Assembly: GCA_965369995.1 (NCBI GenBank)
Contig: CBDURO010000025.1
Coordinates: 1 to 22,696 of the forward strand
Origin: JAHJCW01 sp965369995
GTDB taxonomy: Bacteria; Fidelibacterota; Marinisomatia; Marinisomatales; JAHJCW01
DNA length: 22,696 bases
Direction: 5' to 3'
Shown one piece after another: positions 1 through 8,191 of this stretch; position 1 is the stretch's first letter; every line of letters starts with the position of its first letter. Both the position numbers and the translations under genes were made by a program. The notes under the pieces were generated by a model, which was not told where the DNA came from, searched no databases, and was given only the letters and a program-made list of their open reading frames with translations.

Positions 1-788
1 AATGCTAAACCGGCTTCAACAAAAGCATATTGGCTGGCTGTACCACCGAGAGCGGTTTTTACGAGGATTAACATTCCTACAAAAGCCGGACCCATTATAA
101 AAAAATTGTTAATAATGGTTAAGATAAAAAGCATCCCGAGTGGTTTATGCTTTGCTGCATATTGTATTCCGCTGAATATTTCTTTAATGGAGCTATGTGG
201 ATTATGGGCTGATTTTGTTTTAGGAGGCAAAACTATAAAAAGTAGAATTAAAATAGCAACAATGAAGGAAGTGCTATCAATTACAAATAAATATGGTATT
301 GAAACGATACTTAAAATTAATCCCGCCCCTAGCGGACCGATTAAATACGCTAATTGACTTGATGTTGCTAAAATCGAATTGACTTTTACTAGACGATCTT
401 TGGATATAATAATGGGAACTAATGCGTTGAGTGCCGGTGGGAAAAATGTGCTAAAACTTGCTCTTATGAAAGCAAAAAATCCAATGAGCAAAATATTATT
501 ATAACCGAAATACAGCATAATTGGTATTATAATTACAGTTAGAGCTTGACTGAGATTTGAGAATATCATTATCAGTTTGCGATTGTATTTATCGGCGATA
601 ACGCCGGCATACAAGCCGAATAGCATTGCCGGCAGGAAAGCCGCCATTGCTATTAACCCGGTGATGGTTGAAGAACCCGTGATATCAAGCACTAACCACA
701 ATAGTGCAATTTGATAAATCGCATCGCCTGCGGTGGAAACAACCTGTGCCAACCAAAGTAAACTGATATTTCGTTGTTGCTGTTGCAT
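1..788 (-). CDS. MFS exporter, C-terminal part cut off by the window edge
   Basis: Reading the minus strand from ATG at 788-786 gives 262 uninterrupted codons running off the window at base 1. The protein begins MQQQQRNISLLWLAQ and is made of hydrophobic helices. Between helices 2 and 3 (residues about 62-71) it has the motif GVIADKYNRK, which matches major facilitator motif A. The overall look, including a stretch like IGPLGAGLIL around helix 5, resembles the MFS_3/EntS-type group of multidrug or siderophore exporters, which are usually about 400-420 residues, so roughly the last third is missing. It is expected to be a proton-driven inner-membrane efflux protein; the substrate cannot be told. 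It is divergent from the ferredoxin gene, with 136 bp of AT-rich DNA between them. No clear ribosome binding site precedes the ATG. The family call is firm, the substrate is unknown. Confidence 0.85.
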   Translation of the reverse strand, partial: MQQQQRNISLLWLAQVVSTAGDAIYQIALLWLVLDITGSSTITGLIAMAAFLPAMLFGLYAGVIADKYNRKLIMIFSNLSQALTVIIIPIMLYFGYNNILLIGFFAFIRASFSTFFPPALNALVPIIISKDRLVKVNSILATSSQLAYLIGPLGAGLILSIVSIPYLFVIDSTSFIVAILILLFIVLPPKTKSAHNPHSSIKEIFSGIQYAAKHKPLGMLFILTIINNFFIMGPAFVGMLILVKTALGGTASQYAFVEAGLA

Positions 789-924
789 TTTATTATAATA
801 ATACACAAGAAATTACACTAAAAGGATTTCCATAATTTATATATAAAATTGTAATTTTAGAATAGAACTACAGTATATATTTTGTAGTTTATTATTAACA
901 AGATTTAACAATTAGGAGATTAGA

Positions 925-1227
925 ATGGCATACATTATTGCTGAACCTTGCGTGGACACTTGTGATACTGCTTGCATTGAAGTTTGTCCTGTTGATTGCA
1001 TTCACGGTCCCGATGATCCGACCGGTGTAGGAGCCGAAGCCAAGGCAGATGGTTTTGACCCTACCGGGAAACAGCTTTACATCGATCCTGAAGAATGTAT
1101 TGATTGCGGTGCCTGCGAACCGGAATGTCCTGTAGAAGCAATTTTTGAAGAAAGTGAAGTACCAGCTGAATGGGAAAAGTATATCAAAATCAATTATGAT
1201 TTTTTTGGCCGCGATTACGACGGATAA
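925..1227 (+). CDS. Two-cluster (7Fe/8Fe-type) ferredoxin
   Basis: A 100-residue soluble electron carrier. Cysteines lie at 9, 13, 17, 21 and 25 in the N-terminal half and at 58, 61, 64 and 68 in a classical CIDCGACEPECP motif. Aligned by eye to Azotobacter-type 7Fe ferredoxin, C9, C17 and C68 would hold a [3Fe-4S] cluster and C21, C58, C61 and C64 a [4Fe-4S] cluster. C13 and C25 are extra, and C13 might allow a second 4Fe cluster. The C-terminal helix (SEVPAEWEKYIKIN) is typical of the family. Residues 28-50, between the two cluster motifs, form a Gly/Asp/Pro-rich insertion not found in the short Azotobacter form. The start is supported by AGGAG at 914-918. The gene stands alone and is followed by a strong terminator, so it is probably monocistronic. 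Its redox partner cannot be inferred from the neighbours. Confidence 0.93.
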   Translation: MAYIIAEPCVDTCDTACIEVCPVDCIHGPDDPTGVGAEAKADGFDPTGKQLYIDPEECIDCGACEPECPVEAIFEESEVPAEWEKYIKINYDFFGRDYDG

Positions 1228-1250
1228 TCTATAACGATATAAATAATGGG

Positions 1251-1280
1251 GAAACGGTTGTTTCTAAACAACCGTTTTTC
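1251..1280 (+). terminator. Intrinsic terminator after the ferredoxin gene
   Basis: Perfect arms AAACGGTTG (1252-1260) and CAACCGTTT (1269-1277) with loop TTTCTAAA, extendable by AT pairs into the loop, followed by a short T run (TTTTTC). It lies 24 bases after the ferredoxin stop and about 20 bases before the mrp start. It should end the ferredoxin transcript and separate it from mrp. Confidence 0.8.
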
Positions 1281-1300
1281 TGCATATAAAATATATTATT

Positions 1301-2431
1301 ATGAATAAATCAGAAGTATTAGAACTACTAAAAACAATTAAGTATCCGGGATTTAGCCGTGATATCGTTTCATTTGGAATTATAGACAAAATTGAAATAG
1401 TTGAGAAGAATATATCTATAGAATTAAAAATTCCAACTCAAAATGAAGATGTAAAAAATGAAATTATTGATAATATTCGGCAAAATTTAGAGGCAGTTGC
1501 GCAATTTGATGAAATAAAAATTGATTCAAAATCAGATGATACAAAACCGGAAATAAAACAACAACCCGTAAAGCAGCGTGTACAACTAAATGGTGATATT
1601 AAACATATTATCGCTGTAGCCAGTGGGAAAGGCGGTGTAGGTAAATCAACTGTAGCGGCGAATTTGGCTGCTGTGTTAAAGCAAAAAGGCAACAAGGTTG
1701 GCTTGCTAGACCTCGATATTTATGGTCCGTCATTACCAATTATATTGGGAATTCATGAGACCCCCCACATCACTCCGGATAGGAAATTAATTCCATTAGA
1801 ACGCTATGGAATGAAGATCATGAGTTTTGCGTTCATCAGCGGTAGCAATGCGCCGGTAATTTGGCGTGGTCCGATGGTTGCTAAGATGACCGAACAGTTC
1901 TTCAGTGATGTGGAATGGGGTGATTTAGACTATTTAATTTGCGATCTTCCTCCCGGAACCGGTGATGTTCAATTAACTTTAACACAGCAGTTAGATATTA
2001 GCGGTGCATTGATTGTAACTACACCGCAAGATATTGCCTTAGCCGATGTCCGAAAAGGAGCTGATATGTTCCGTAAAGTTAATGCACCTGTTTTGGGTGT
2101 TGTGGAGAATATGTCGGGATTGATCATTGAAGGTAAAGTAGTCGCAAGCGATGGTAAGCCGGCTCAAGTAAAAATTGATATTATGGGAAAAGAAACCGTT
2201 GAGACCGGTAAAGATGGTAAATTTTCAATCCGATATGATATATTCAAATGTGGTGGTGGCGAAGCTGAAAGTAAACGATTGGGTGTTCCATTATTGGGAG
2301 TGATTCCAATATCAGGAGAAATTGTTGATTCGACAGATTCCGGCGAACCGATTGTTTTGTCGAATCCTAAATCGCCGATAAGTGAAATATATAATTCTAT
2401 AGCTGATAAAGTAATGGAGAATTTGAGTTAA
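1301..2431 (+). CDS. mrp: Mrp/NBP35-type P-loop ATPase, Fe-S cluster carrier
   Basis: 376 residues. Residues 1 to about 75 are a MIP18/DUF59-like domain, followed by a charged linker (76-98) and a deviant Walker A P-loop, GKGGVGKST, at 109-117. Other Mrp signatures follow: DLDIYGPS (137-144), CDLPPGTGD (214-222) and the TTPQDIALADVRKG segment. The family carries Fe-S clusters to target proteins as a homodimer in the cytosol. The oddity is residues 272-318: the region after ENMSG, which normally holds CPxC, carries a longer beta-rich Gly/Lys stretch with a single cysteine (C317, in IFKCGGGE) before the conserved RLGVPLLG segment resumes. No ribosome binding site is visible before the ATG. The stop falls 31 bases before the next gene, with which it may be cotranscribed. 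Family assignment is firm; the cluster-binding mode is uncertain. Confidence 0.93.
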   Translation: MNKSEVLELLKTIKYPGFSRDIVSFGIIDKIEIVEKNISIELKIPTQNEDVKNEIIDNIRQNLEAVAQFDEIKIDSKSDDTKPEIKQQPVKQRVQLNGDIKHIIAVASGKGGVGKSTVAANLAAVLKQKGNKVGLLDLDIYGPSLPIILGIHETPHITPDRKLIPLERYGMKIMSFAFISGSNAPVIWRGPMVAKMTEQFFSDVEWGDLDYLICDLPPGTGDVQLTLTQQLDISGALIVTTPQDIALADVRKGADMFRKVNAPVLGVVENMSGLIIEGKVVASDGKPAQVKIDIMGKETVETGKDGKFSIRYDIFKCGGGEAESKRLGVPLLGVIPISGEIVDSTDSGEPIVLSNPKSPISEIYNSIADKVMENLS

Positions 2432-2462
2432 GGAGTTGCTGAATAATATTTATTAATCGATA

Positions 2463-3263
2463 ATGAATACTTTTATCACAGCGCTGATTTTGATATTAAT
2501 CGGATTTGCGATGTTTTATCCTATCTTTTTTACAACAATAGATGGATCTATACAAAATGCTAAAGGTGCAAGACGTTTCCTTCAATTAAATTATCTATTA
2601 CATTTAATAGCAGGCTGTATCAGTGTACTTCTATTTTGGATTTATAGTGTTAATTATCCATTGCAATTATCCGGAATTGTCTATTTAATAGTAATAATTG
2701 TCGTCGTTCTATATTATTGGAAATCACCAATACCGAAATGGAATATGTTTAGCGCGTCAATTATATTTGGTTTTATCGTTTTTGTGCGAGCTATTCGGGA
2801 GATTGTACAACTAACACCGCTTTGGCCGGGAATTTTAATTGGTTTGCTATCAACAGGAATAATTGCCATTTCTACATTACTGCTTGTTACATCAATATGG
2901 AAAAAGTTTGATAAAAGTAAAAACTTGTCCATCGTTCCATCAATTCTAAAGACGTTAATTATATTAATAGGAATACGAATAGCATGGGATTTGGTTGTTC
3001 TATTTAGCGTAAAAATCGGCGACCAAAATGGAATATTAATGAGTGTTTATCAATTTCTTTTGCAGAATGATATAATGTATTTTTCGGTAACAATATTTTT
3101 CGGATTAATTATTCCGCTGAGTCTGGTTTTTATTTGGATAAAACAGATTAAAACGTTTGATACTAAAAAGATTTTATTATCATCATTTAGTCTGTTAATT
3201 ATTATTTGGTTCAGCGAATTTCTTTTTAAATATTTTTTACTCCAATACGGGATTGTATTGTAG
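2463..3263 (+). CDS. Unidentified multi-pass membrane protein
   Basis: 266 residues, extremely hydrophobic, with about eight predicted transmembrane helices (roughly residues 3-23, 42-62, 68-86, 95-112, 122-146, 162-184, 208-228 and 241-262). Few charged residues lie between them, and the C-terminus is hydrophobic. I recognise no catalytic or transporter motif. The helix spacing and the conserved-looking WDL and EIV segments do not let me name a family. The start has no good Shine-Dalgarno sequence: AAGGAG overlaps the mrp stop, about 28 bases away. The start could therefore be elsewhere, but the first residues already form a helix that fits an N-terminus. It follows mrp in the same direction and ends at a strong inverted repeat. 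Function unknown. Confidence 0.7.
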   Translation: MNTFITALILILIGFAMFYPIFFTTIDGSIQNAKGARRFLQLNYLLHLIAGCISVLLFWIYSVNYPLQLSGIVYLIVIIVVVLYYWKSPIPKWNMFSASIIFGFIVFVRAIREIVQLTPLWPGILIGLLSTGIIAISTLLLVTSIWKKFDKSKNLSIVPSILKTLIILIGIRIAWDLVVLFSVKIGDQNGILMSVYQFLLQNDIMYFSVTIFFGLIIPLSLVFIWIKQIKTFDTKKILLSSFSLLIIIWFSEFLFKYFLLQYGIVL

Positions 3264-3317
3264 TAAATCGCTAATAGTTAAATTGCTGACAGCCCTCTAA
3301 GGGCTATTAGCGATTTA
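3264..3317. repeat. Perfect 14-bp inverted repeat with nested hairpin
   Basis: TAAATCGCTAATAG (3264-3277) and CTATTAGCGATTTA (3304-3317) are exact reverse complements. A nested hairpin AGCCCT (3291-3296) / AGGGCT (3300-3305) with loop CTA lies between them and shares two bases with the right outer arm, so the two folds compete at their edge. The element starts directly at the stop codon of the membrane-protein gene. No T tract follows, so it is a poor intrinsic terminator. An RNA-stabilising 3' structure or a mobile mini-element is as likely. Confidence 0.75.
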
Positions 3318-3320
3318 AGA

Positions 3321-3409
3321 TTAACTGGAACTGTTAATGGTTTTCTACGTTGAAATCAAACGAAGAATGCCTTGGTTTGTTATTGTAGTAATTGTTGACT
3401 GCCAGTTAA
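3321..3409. repeat. Second inverted pair and a diverged direct repeat upstream of uppS
   Basis: TTAACTGG (3321-3328) is exactly complementary to CCAGTTAA (3402-3409). In addition AATTGCTGACAGCC (3281-3294) and AATTGTTGACTGCC (3390-3403) match at 12 of 14 positions in the same direction. TTGACT at 3395-3400 could also be a -35 box for the envelope operon, but no convincing -10 follows at 16-18 bases. This 196-bp gap must hold the operon promoter, which I cannot place. Confidence 0.45.
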
Positions 3410-3459
3410 TGAAAGGGTAATTTTGCCCGCTTGTTTTACGTCTGTATTAAATCAAAGCT

Positions 3460-4203
3460 ATGAATATAAAAGAGCTAAGGAAATTAATTAATAAAAATGC
3501 AAACTTGCCAAAGCATATCGCAATTATTATGGATGGTAATGGTCGCTGGGCAAAACAGCGATCCCTTCCAAGATTTGCCGGACATCGGGAAGGGATTAAT
3601 TCTGTCAGAGAAATAACGCGTGTTTGTGGAGAAATTGGCATTAAACATTTAACATTATATACTTTTTCAAAGGAAAATTGGGCACGCCCTCAAACCGAAG
3701 TATCAGCATTGATGAAATTGTTATTGACTTCAATTAGAAAAGAAATAAAAAATCTGCATAAAAACAATGTAAAACTCACAACAATTGGTGCTTTTCAAGA
3801 TTTACCTAAATCTGCAAGAAAAGGAATTGAGGAAGGAATAGAAATTACAAAAGATAACACAGGATTAAATTTGAACTTGGCTCTTAGCTATGGAAGCAGA
3901 CAGGAAATAATGCAAGCCATACAACATATTGCAAAAATGGTAGATTCAGGTAAATTGAAGGTTGATGACATTAACCAAGAACAATTCGAGAATTTGCTTT
4001 ATACTAACAAAATACCTGATCCGGATTTATTAATTCGTACAGGTGGTGAGTTTAGAGTAAGTAATTTTTTATTATGGCAAATTGCCTATACCGAAATTTA
4101 TGTAACTAATACATATTGGCCTACTTTCCGAGAGAAAGAATTACTTGAAGCAATTGTAGATTTTCAATCCCGCGAGCGCAGATTTGGCAAGGTAGCAGAA
4201 TAA
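3460..4203 (+). CDS. uppS: Undecaprenyl (polyprenyl) diphosphate synthase
   Basis: 247 residues, close to the usual 240-253 for cis-prenyltransferases. It condenses isopentenyl diphosphate onto farnesyl diphosphate to give the C55 lipid carrier for peptidoglycan and LPS. All five conserved regions are present: IMDGNGRW with catalytic D25, GHREG (41-45), YTFSKENW (67-74), the ALSYGSR stretch (141-147) and RTGGEFRVSNFLLWQ (193-207) followed by AYTE with E212. The third residue of the last region is Gly where Ser is common (RTSGE). It is the first gene of the envelope operon and lies 5 bases before bamA. No strong Shine-Dalgarno sequence is seen; the ATG at 3460 is chosen because it gives a normal N-terminus. 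Dxr, in the same operon, feeds its substrate pathway. Confidence 0.97.
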   Translation: MNIKELRKLINKNANLPKHIAIIMDGNGRWAKQRSLPRFAGHREGINSVREITRVCGEIGIKHLTLYTFSKENWARPQTEVSALMKLLLTSIRKEIKNLHKNNVKLTTIGAFQDLPKSARKGIEEGIEITKDNTGLNLNLALSYGSRQEIMQAIQHIAKMVDSGKLKVDDINQEQFENLLYTNKIPDPDLLIRTGGEFRVSNFLLWQIAYTEIYVTNTYWPTFREKELLEAIVDFQSRERRFGKVAE

Positions 4204-4208
4204 TTATT

Positions 4209-6626
4209 ATGAAGAAATTTTTATCAATATCACTTTTGTCTATATTATTAATTAATACTGTTTTTGCTCAGTCCCCGCAGGAAATAAAATTAAAAGGTAT
4301 TGAGGTTGAAGGAAACACCTTAACTAATTCGGATGTAATCATTTTTACATCAGGATTAAAGGAAGATAATGTTTTAAAAGCCGGTGATTTTTCGCGCGGA
4401 ATCAAGCAATTATGGAAATCCGGACTTTTTAATGATGTACAAATTTATATTAATGAGGAAACAGAAGAAGGTATTTCTGTTATAATTGCAGTAGTTGAAA
4501 CTCCTGTTTTAGGGGAAATACTCATTACAGGTGATAAAAAAGTAAGCAAAACCAAGATTGAGGAAGCAATTGGATTACGAACCGGGCAAAGAATTCCCGA
4601 TTTCAAAATAGAAGCCGGACAATCAAAAGTGTTAGATTTATATTCAGAAGAGGGATTTCTACTTGCTACAGTTGATGTGTCAATAGAAGAAGCCAAAGTT
4701 GACACTTCCATTACCAATCAAAAAATAGTGGAGGACACACGCGACCTAAAAGTTGACATTAGGGAAGGCAGTCGTGTAAAGATTGGTGAAATCATATTTA
4801 ATGGTAATGAAAATATTTCTGATCGCAAATTACGCAAAGTACTAAAAGATACAAAACAGCAACGCTGGTATTTTTTCTGGCGATCATCGTTTGACGAGAA
4901 CAAATTCAAAGACGATAAAGAAAAACTGAAAGCATTTTATCAAAAACGTGGTTATCGGGATGCAATGGTAGTTGCCGATTCCATTTCTTATAGCGAAGAT
5001 AAGAAGAAAATGAATATATGGTTGACGGTAAATGAGGGACCGAAATATTATTATCGTAATTTTAGCTGGGATGGAAATGAATTATATACTGATGAACAAT
5101 TAAATAGCGCGTTAGGGATTTCTAACGGAGAAGCTTATAATGAAGAGGATTTGCAAAAAGGTATTTATGAGCGCGCACAATCTTTATATATGGATAAAGG
5201 ATATATTTACAGCAATATAATCCCGGAAATTTCGCCTGTTGGAAAAGATTCAATTGATGTACATTTTTCCGTTATTGAGAATCAAAAGGTTTACGTTAGA
5301 AATATCATTATTTCAGGCAATATAAGAACACGCGAGAACGTTATTCGTCGTGAATTAAAATTATATCCAGGAGATGTGTTCAGCAGGCAAAAATTAATTC
5401 GCAGTCAGCGGGAAGTATGGATATTAAATTATTTCGGGAATGTGGTTCCCGATGTAATACCGGTTGATGATGATAAAGTTGATTTAGAAATAACAGTTGA
5501 AGAAAAATCTTCTGAACGGGCAAACTTAAATGTGGGATACACAAAAGAATATGGAATGACCGGTGGCGGAGGCATTGAGTTTATGAATTTTCGCGGGAGG
5601 GGACAGAGATTTATGTTAAGTGCCTCCACCGGACTTTCAGGTGGGTCTAGTTACAATTATCAAACCGCAAGCCAAAGGTCCCAATATCATTCATTTAGCT
5701 TGAGTTTTACTGATCCAATGATAAATGATACTCCTAATCTTGTTGGTGGTTCTTTGTTCTATTCTTTCCGCGGTAAATCAACACAATATTATTATCCATT
5801 AGATTTGACAGTAATGGGTGGTTCATTAATGTGGGGTCGTAGATTTCGGTGGCCCGATGACTTTTTCCGCGGGCAATGGGGATTGCAAGTAACAAAAAAA
5901 ATATATAATGGTACGCAGGATGATTTGGATCTTTATACCGGCGGATTGGAACAATCAGTTGGCGTGAATATTTCTCAGACAATTACGAGAGATAGTCGAG
6001 ATAGACCGGAATTTACAACTTCCGGATCACGTATGGTTTGGAATACAACGTTATCCGGTGGGGTCCTTGGCGGAAATGAAGACTTTCATAAACATGTATT
6101 AAGTTTGGAATTATACTCACCACTGATCAGTAAATTTGTATTGGTTAATACTATTAAAGCAGGTGTCATTGGCAAGCTAGCTTCACGAGGAGACGAAACA
6201 TCAATTATTCCTTATGATGAAAGATTTATTATGGGTGGTAACGGTATTCCATATGGCAATATGCTGCGCGGTTACGATGATAATGCTATTGGACCTTTAT
6301 CGAGCAGAGGTAGTCCTATCGGTGGTAATTCGATGTTAAGATTTACTACAGAATTACGCTTTCCATTATCGGAAAATCCGGTAATTTATGCATTGGCATT
6401 TGCAGAAATGGGGAACGTATGGGCAAATAAAGATATGACCGAACCGTTTCGCTTGACCCGCACAGGACCATTAAATTTAAAGCGGGCAGCCGGGGTAGGT
6501 ATAAGATTTTTCATGCCAATGATCGGTATGTTAGGTTTTGATATTGGTTATGGTTTTGATGATTTAACGGGTAGTGGAGAGCCCCAAGGTTGGAAAACAA
6601 CAATTACATTTGGACAACAATTCTAA
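4209..6626 (+). CDS. bamA: BamA, outer-membrane protein assembly factor (Omp85 family)
   Basis: 805 residues, the usual BamA size. A signal peptide (residues 1-20, cleavage likely before QSPQE) is followed by about five POTRA domains (roughly 25-430). Each shows the beta-alpha pattern, for example IKLKGIEVEGN, GEILITGDKKVS and KIGEIIFNGNENISDRKLR. The 16-strand barrel occupies about 435-805 and ends in phenylalanine (TFGQQF), the expected C-terminal signature. The conserved RGY of barrel loop 6 is at residues 687-689 (LRGYDD). BamA sits in the outer membrane and folds and inserts beta-barrel proteins. Its neighbours, a Skp/OmpH-like chaperone downstream and uppS upstream, match the common gene order. 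Residues 218-222 contain an aromatic-rich YFFWR patch within POTRA 3. Assignment is secure. Confidence 0.97.
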   Translation: MKKFLSISLLSILLINTVFAQSPQEIKLKGIEVEGNTLTNSDVIIFTSGLKEDNVLKAGDFSRGIKQLWKSGLFNDVQIYINEETEEGISVIIAVVETPVLGEILITGDKKVSKTKIEEAIGLRTGQRIPDFKIEAGQSKVLDLYSEEGFLLATVDVSIEEAKVDTSITNQKIVEDTRDLKVDIREGSRVKIGEIIFNGNENISDRKLRKVLKDTKQQRWYFFWRSSFDENKFKDDKEKLKAFYQKRGYRDAMVVADSISYSEDKKKMNIWLTVNEGPKYYYRNFSWDGNELYTDEQLNSALGISNGEAYNEEDLQKGIYERAQSLYMDKGYIYSNIIPEISPVGKDSIDVHFSVIENQKVYVRNIIISGNIRTRENVIRRELKLYPGDVFSRQKLIRSQREVWILNYFGNVVPDVIPVDDDKVDLEITVEEKSSERANLNVGYTKEYGMTGGGGIEFMNFRGRGQRFMLSASTGLSGGSSYNYQTASQRSQYHSFSLSFTDPMINDTPNLVGGSLFYSFRGKSTQYYYPLDLTVMGGSLMWGRRFRWPDDFFRGQWGLQVTKKIYNGTQDDLDLYTGGLEQSVGVNISQTITRDSRDRPEFTTSGSRMVWNTTLSGGVLGGNEDFHKHVLSLELYSPLISKFVLVNTIKAGVIGKLASRGDETSIIPYDERFIMGGNGIPYGNMLRGYDDNAIGPLSSRGSPIGGNSMLRFTTELRFPLSENPVIYALAFAEMGNVWANKDMTEPFRLTRTGPLNLKRAAGVGIRFFMPMIGMLGFDIGYGFDDLTGSGEPQGWKTTITFGQQF

Positions 6627-6646
6627 TTACGAAATAGGAGGAATTA

Positions 6647-7177
6647 GTGAATCTAAAACAAGTTAAAATTGCATTATTAACAGCATTTTTGCTGATACCA
6701 ATGTTCTTAATAGGGCAAGTTAAAATTGGTTACATCGCATCGGAACGAGTGCGGATGGAATTTGAAGAATTCAAAGAAGCCGAGTCACAGTTACAGTTAG
6801 AATTTAGAAAAGTGCAAGAAGAATATCAGGTTATGCTCGTTGAACTCGATAGTTTGAAACAAGCCTACGAGACACAAAGACTAATGAGCTCACCGGAATG
6901 GCGTAAAGAGAAAGAAACAGAAATTGGTACCAAGGAACAACGCCTGCAACAGTATCAAGCTCAAAAAGTAGGACCGGAAGGCGAATTGTATCGGAAGCAA
7001 TCACAAATGGAATATGAATTATTATCAAAAGTAAAAACCGCTGTTGATAATGTAGCCATTTCAAAAGGATATGATTTTATTTTTGATGGATCAGTATCTT
7101 TGCTTTATGGTAAGCCGACTCATGATCTAACCGATGATGTTTTATTTGAGCTAAGAAAAGCAAAAGGCAATAAATAG
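6647..7177 (+). CDS. Skp/OmpH-like periplasmic chaperone
   Basis: 176 residues. The start is GTG at 6647, supported by an excellent AGGAGG at 6636-6641. The N-terminus (1-23, MNLKQVKIALLTAFLLIPMF then LIGQ) is a signal peptide. The mature protein begins VKIGYIASERVRMEFEEFKEAE, the typical OmpH opening, followed by a long charged coiled-coil region (about 35-115) and a C-terminal beta segment (KGYDFIFDGS). Skp-type proteins are trimeric, jellyfish-shaped holdases that keep outer-membrane proteins unfolded on the way to BamA, and it follows bamA directly (gap 20 bases). Only one copy is present here; Bacteroidota often have two in tandem. The family is confident, the orthology to E. coli Skp less so. 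Confidence 0.92.
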   Translation: MNLKQVKIALLTAFLLIPMFLIGQVKIGYIASERVRMEFEEFKEAESQLQLEFRKVQEEYQVMLVELDSLKQAYETQRLMSSPEWRKEKETEIGTKEQRLQQYQAQKVGPEGELYRKQSQMEYELLSKVKTAVDNVAISKGYDFIFDGSVSLLYGKPTHDLTDDVLFELRKAKGNK

Positions 7178-7183
7178 AAAAAT

Positions 7184-8191
7184 TTGATTACCCTGGGCAA
7201 ATTAGCGTCTATAATAGGGGGTAAAGTAATTGGCGCGCCGGAACAAATTATTAGCGGAGTATCTGACATTAAAGATGGCGCGCCCGATACAGTCACTTTC
7301 CTATTTAATCCAAAGCATCAAGAACTAATAAACCGAACCTCTGCGTCCGTAATAATTGTATCTAATGCCACAATATTAAATGATAAAAGCGGTATAGTAG
7401 TTGATAATCCTCGCTTAGCGATGGCTAAAGTCCTGAAGCTATTCGAACCACTAAATAACAAAGAAAATGGTATACATACTACAGCAATCATCAATAAATC
7501 AGCAAAAATAGGGAATAATGTTGATATTGGTGCTTTCTCAGTTATTGGACATAATTCACAAATTGCTGACGGTACAACTATACATAATAATATTTCAATT
7601 GGCGATAATGTAGTTATTGGAACTAATGTTGTAATACATCCGCAAGTTGCCATTTACTCGCGTACCAATATCGGAAATAATGTTATAATTGACATGGGTA
7701 CAGTAATTGGTTCTAGTGGTTATGGCTATGAAACAGAAAATGATATTCATCACAAAATTCCACAGATAGGTTCTGTGGTAATTGAGGATGATGTTGAAAT
7801 TGGAGCTAATTGCACAATAGACAGAGGAACAATTGGTAACACCGTAATAGGTAAAGGAACAAAATTAGATAATCTTGTTCATATAGCTCACAATGTGAGA
7901 ATTGGTAAAGGATGTTTATTAATGGGATTAGTAGGAATCGCAGGGAGTACAACTATTGGTAATTATTGTATTTTTGCAGGACAGTCTGGAGTAAAAAACG
8001 GTATCAAAATCGGTGACCGAGCGATATTTGTTTCAAAAGCGGGAGCTACTAAATCACTACCAGGAAATAAAATATATGCTGGAATGCCGGCAAGAGAAAT
8101 TCATGAAAAAAACAAACGTGATGCTGCCTATTCTCAAATTATTTCACTAAAAAAACGATTAAAACAATTAGAAGAAAAACTTGCCGAATAG
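7184..8191 (+). CDS. lpxD: LpxD, UDP-3-O-acylglucosamine N-acyltransferase
   Basis: 335 residues, the family's usual length. It adds the N-linked 3-hydroxyacyl chain to UDP-3-O-acyl-glucosamine from acyl-ACP, in the cytosol. Residues 1-95 form the uridine-binding N-terminal domain (ITLGKLASIIGGKVIG). Residues about 100-310 are left-handed beta-helix hexapeptide repeats ([IV]G[ND]N pattern). The catalytic histidine matches H236 in HIAHNVRIG, next to the family segment ANCTIDRGT. A C-terminal helix (KRLKQLEEKL) ends the protein. The start is TTG at 7184, 6 bases after skp; no ATG fits, and the TTG gives the exact family N-terminus. The Shine-Dalgarno is weak, suggesting coupling to skp translation. 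The last 11 bases overlap lpxC. Confidence 0.96.
   Translation: MITLGKLASIIGGKVIGAPEQIISGVSDIKDGAPDTVTFLFNPKHQELINRTSASVIIVSNATILNDKSGIVVDNPRLAMAKVLKLFEPLNNKENGIHTTAIINKSAKIGNNVDIGAFSVIGHNSQIADGTTIHNNISIGDNVVIGTNVVIHPQVAIYSRTNIGNNVIIDMGTVIGSSGYGYETENDIHHKIPQIGSVVIEDDVEIGANCTIDRGTIGNTVIGKGTKLDNLVHIAHNVRIGKGCLLMGLVGIAGSTTIGNYCIFAGQSGVKNGIKIGDRAIFVSKAGATKSLPGNKIYAGMPAREIHEKNKRDAAYSQIISLKKRLKQLEEKLAE

Noticed and set aside
106..357. Plus-strand open frame of 83 codons near the left edge
   Set aside because: It lies antisense to the MFS exporter, whose minus-strand frame is open over all 788 bases and clearly a membrane transporter.
849..881. Promoter TTGTAA...TATATT before the ferredoxin gene
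   Set aside because: The spacer is 19-21 bases and the surrounding DNA is so AT-rich that such matches are expected by chance.
3327..3347. Sigma-E-like promoter GGAACT...TCTA before uppS-bamA
   Set aside because: The spacing between the two boxes is only 11 bases, too short for an ECF-type promoter, where about 16 is needed.
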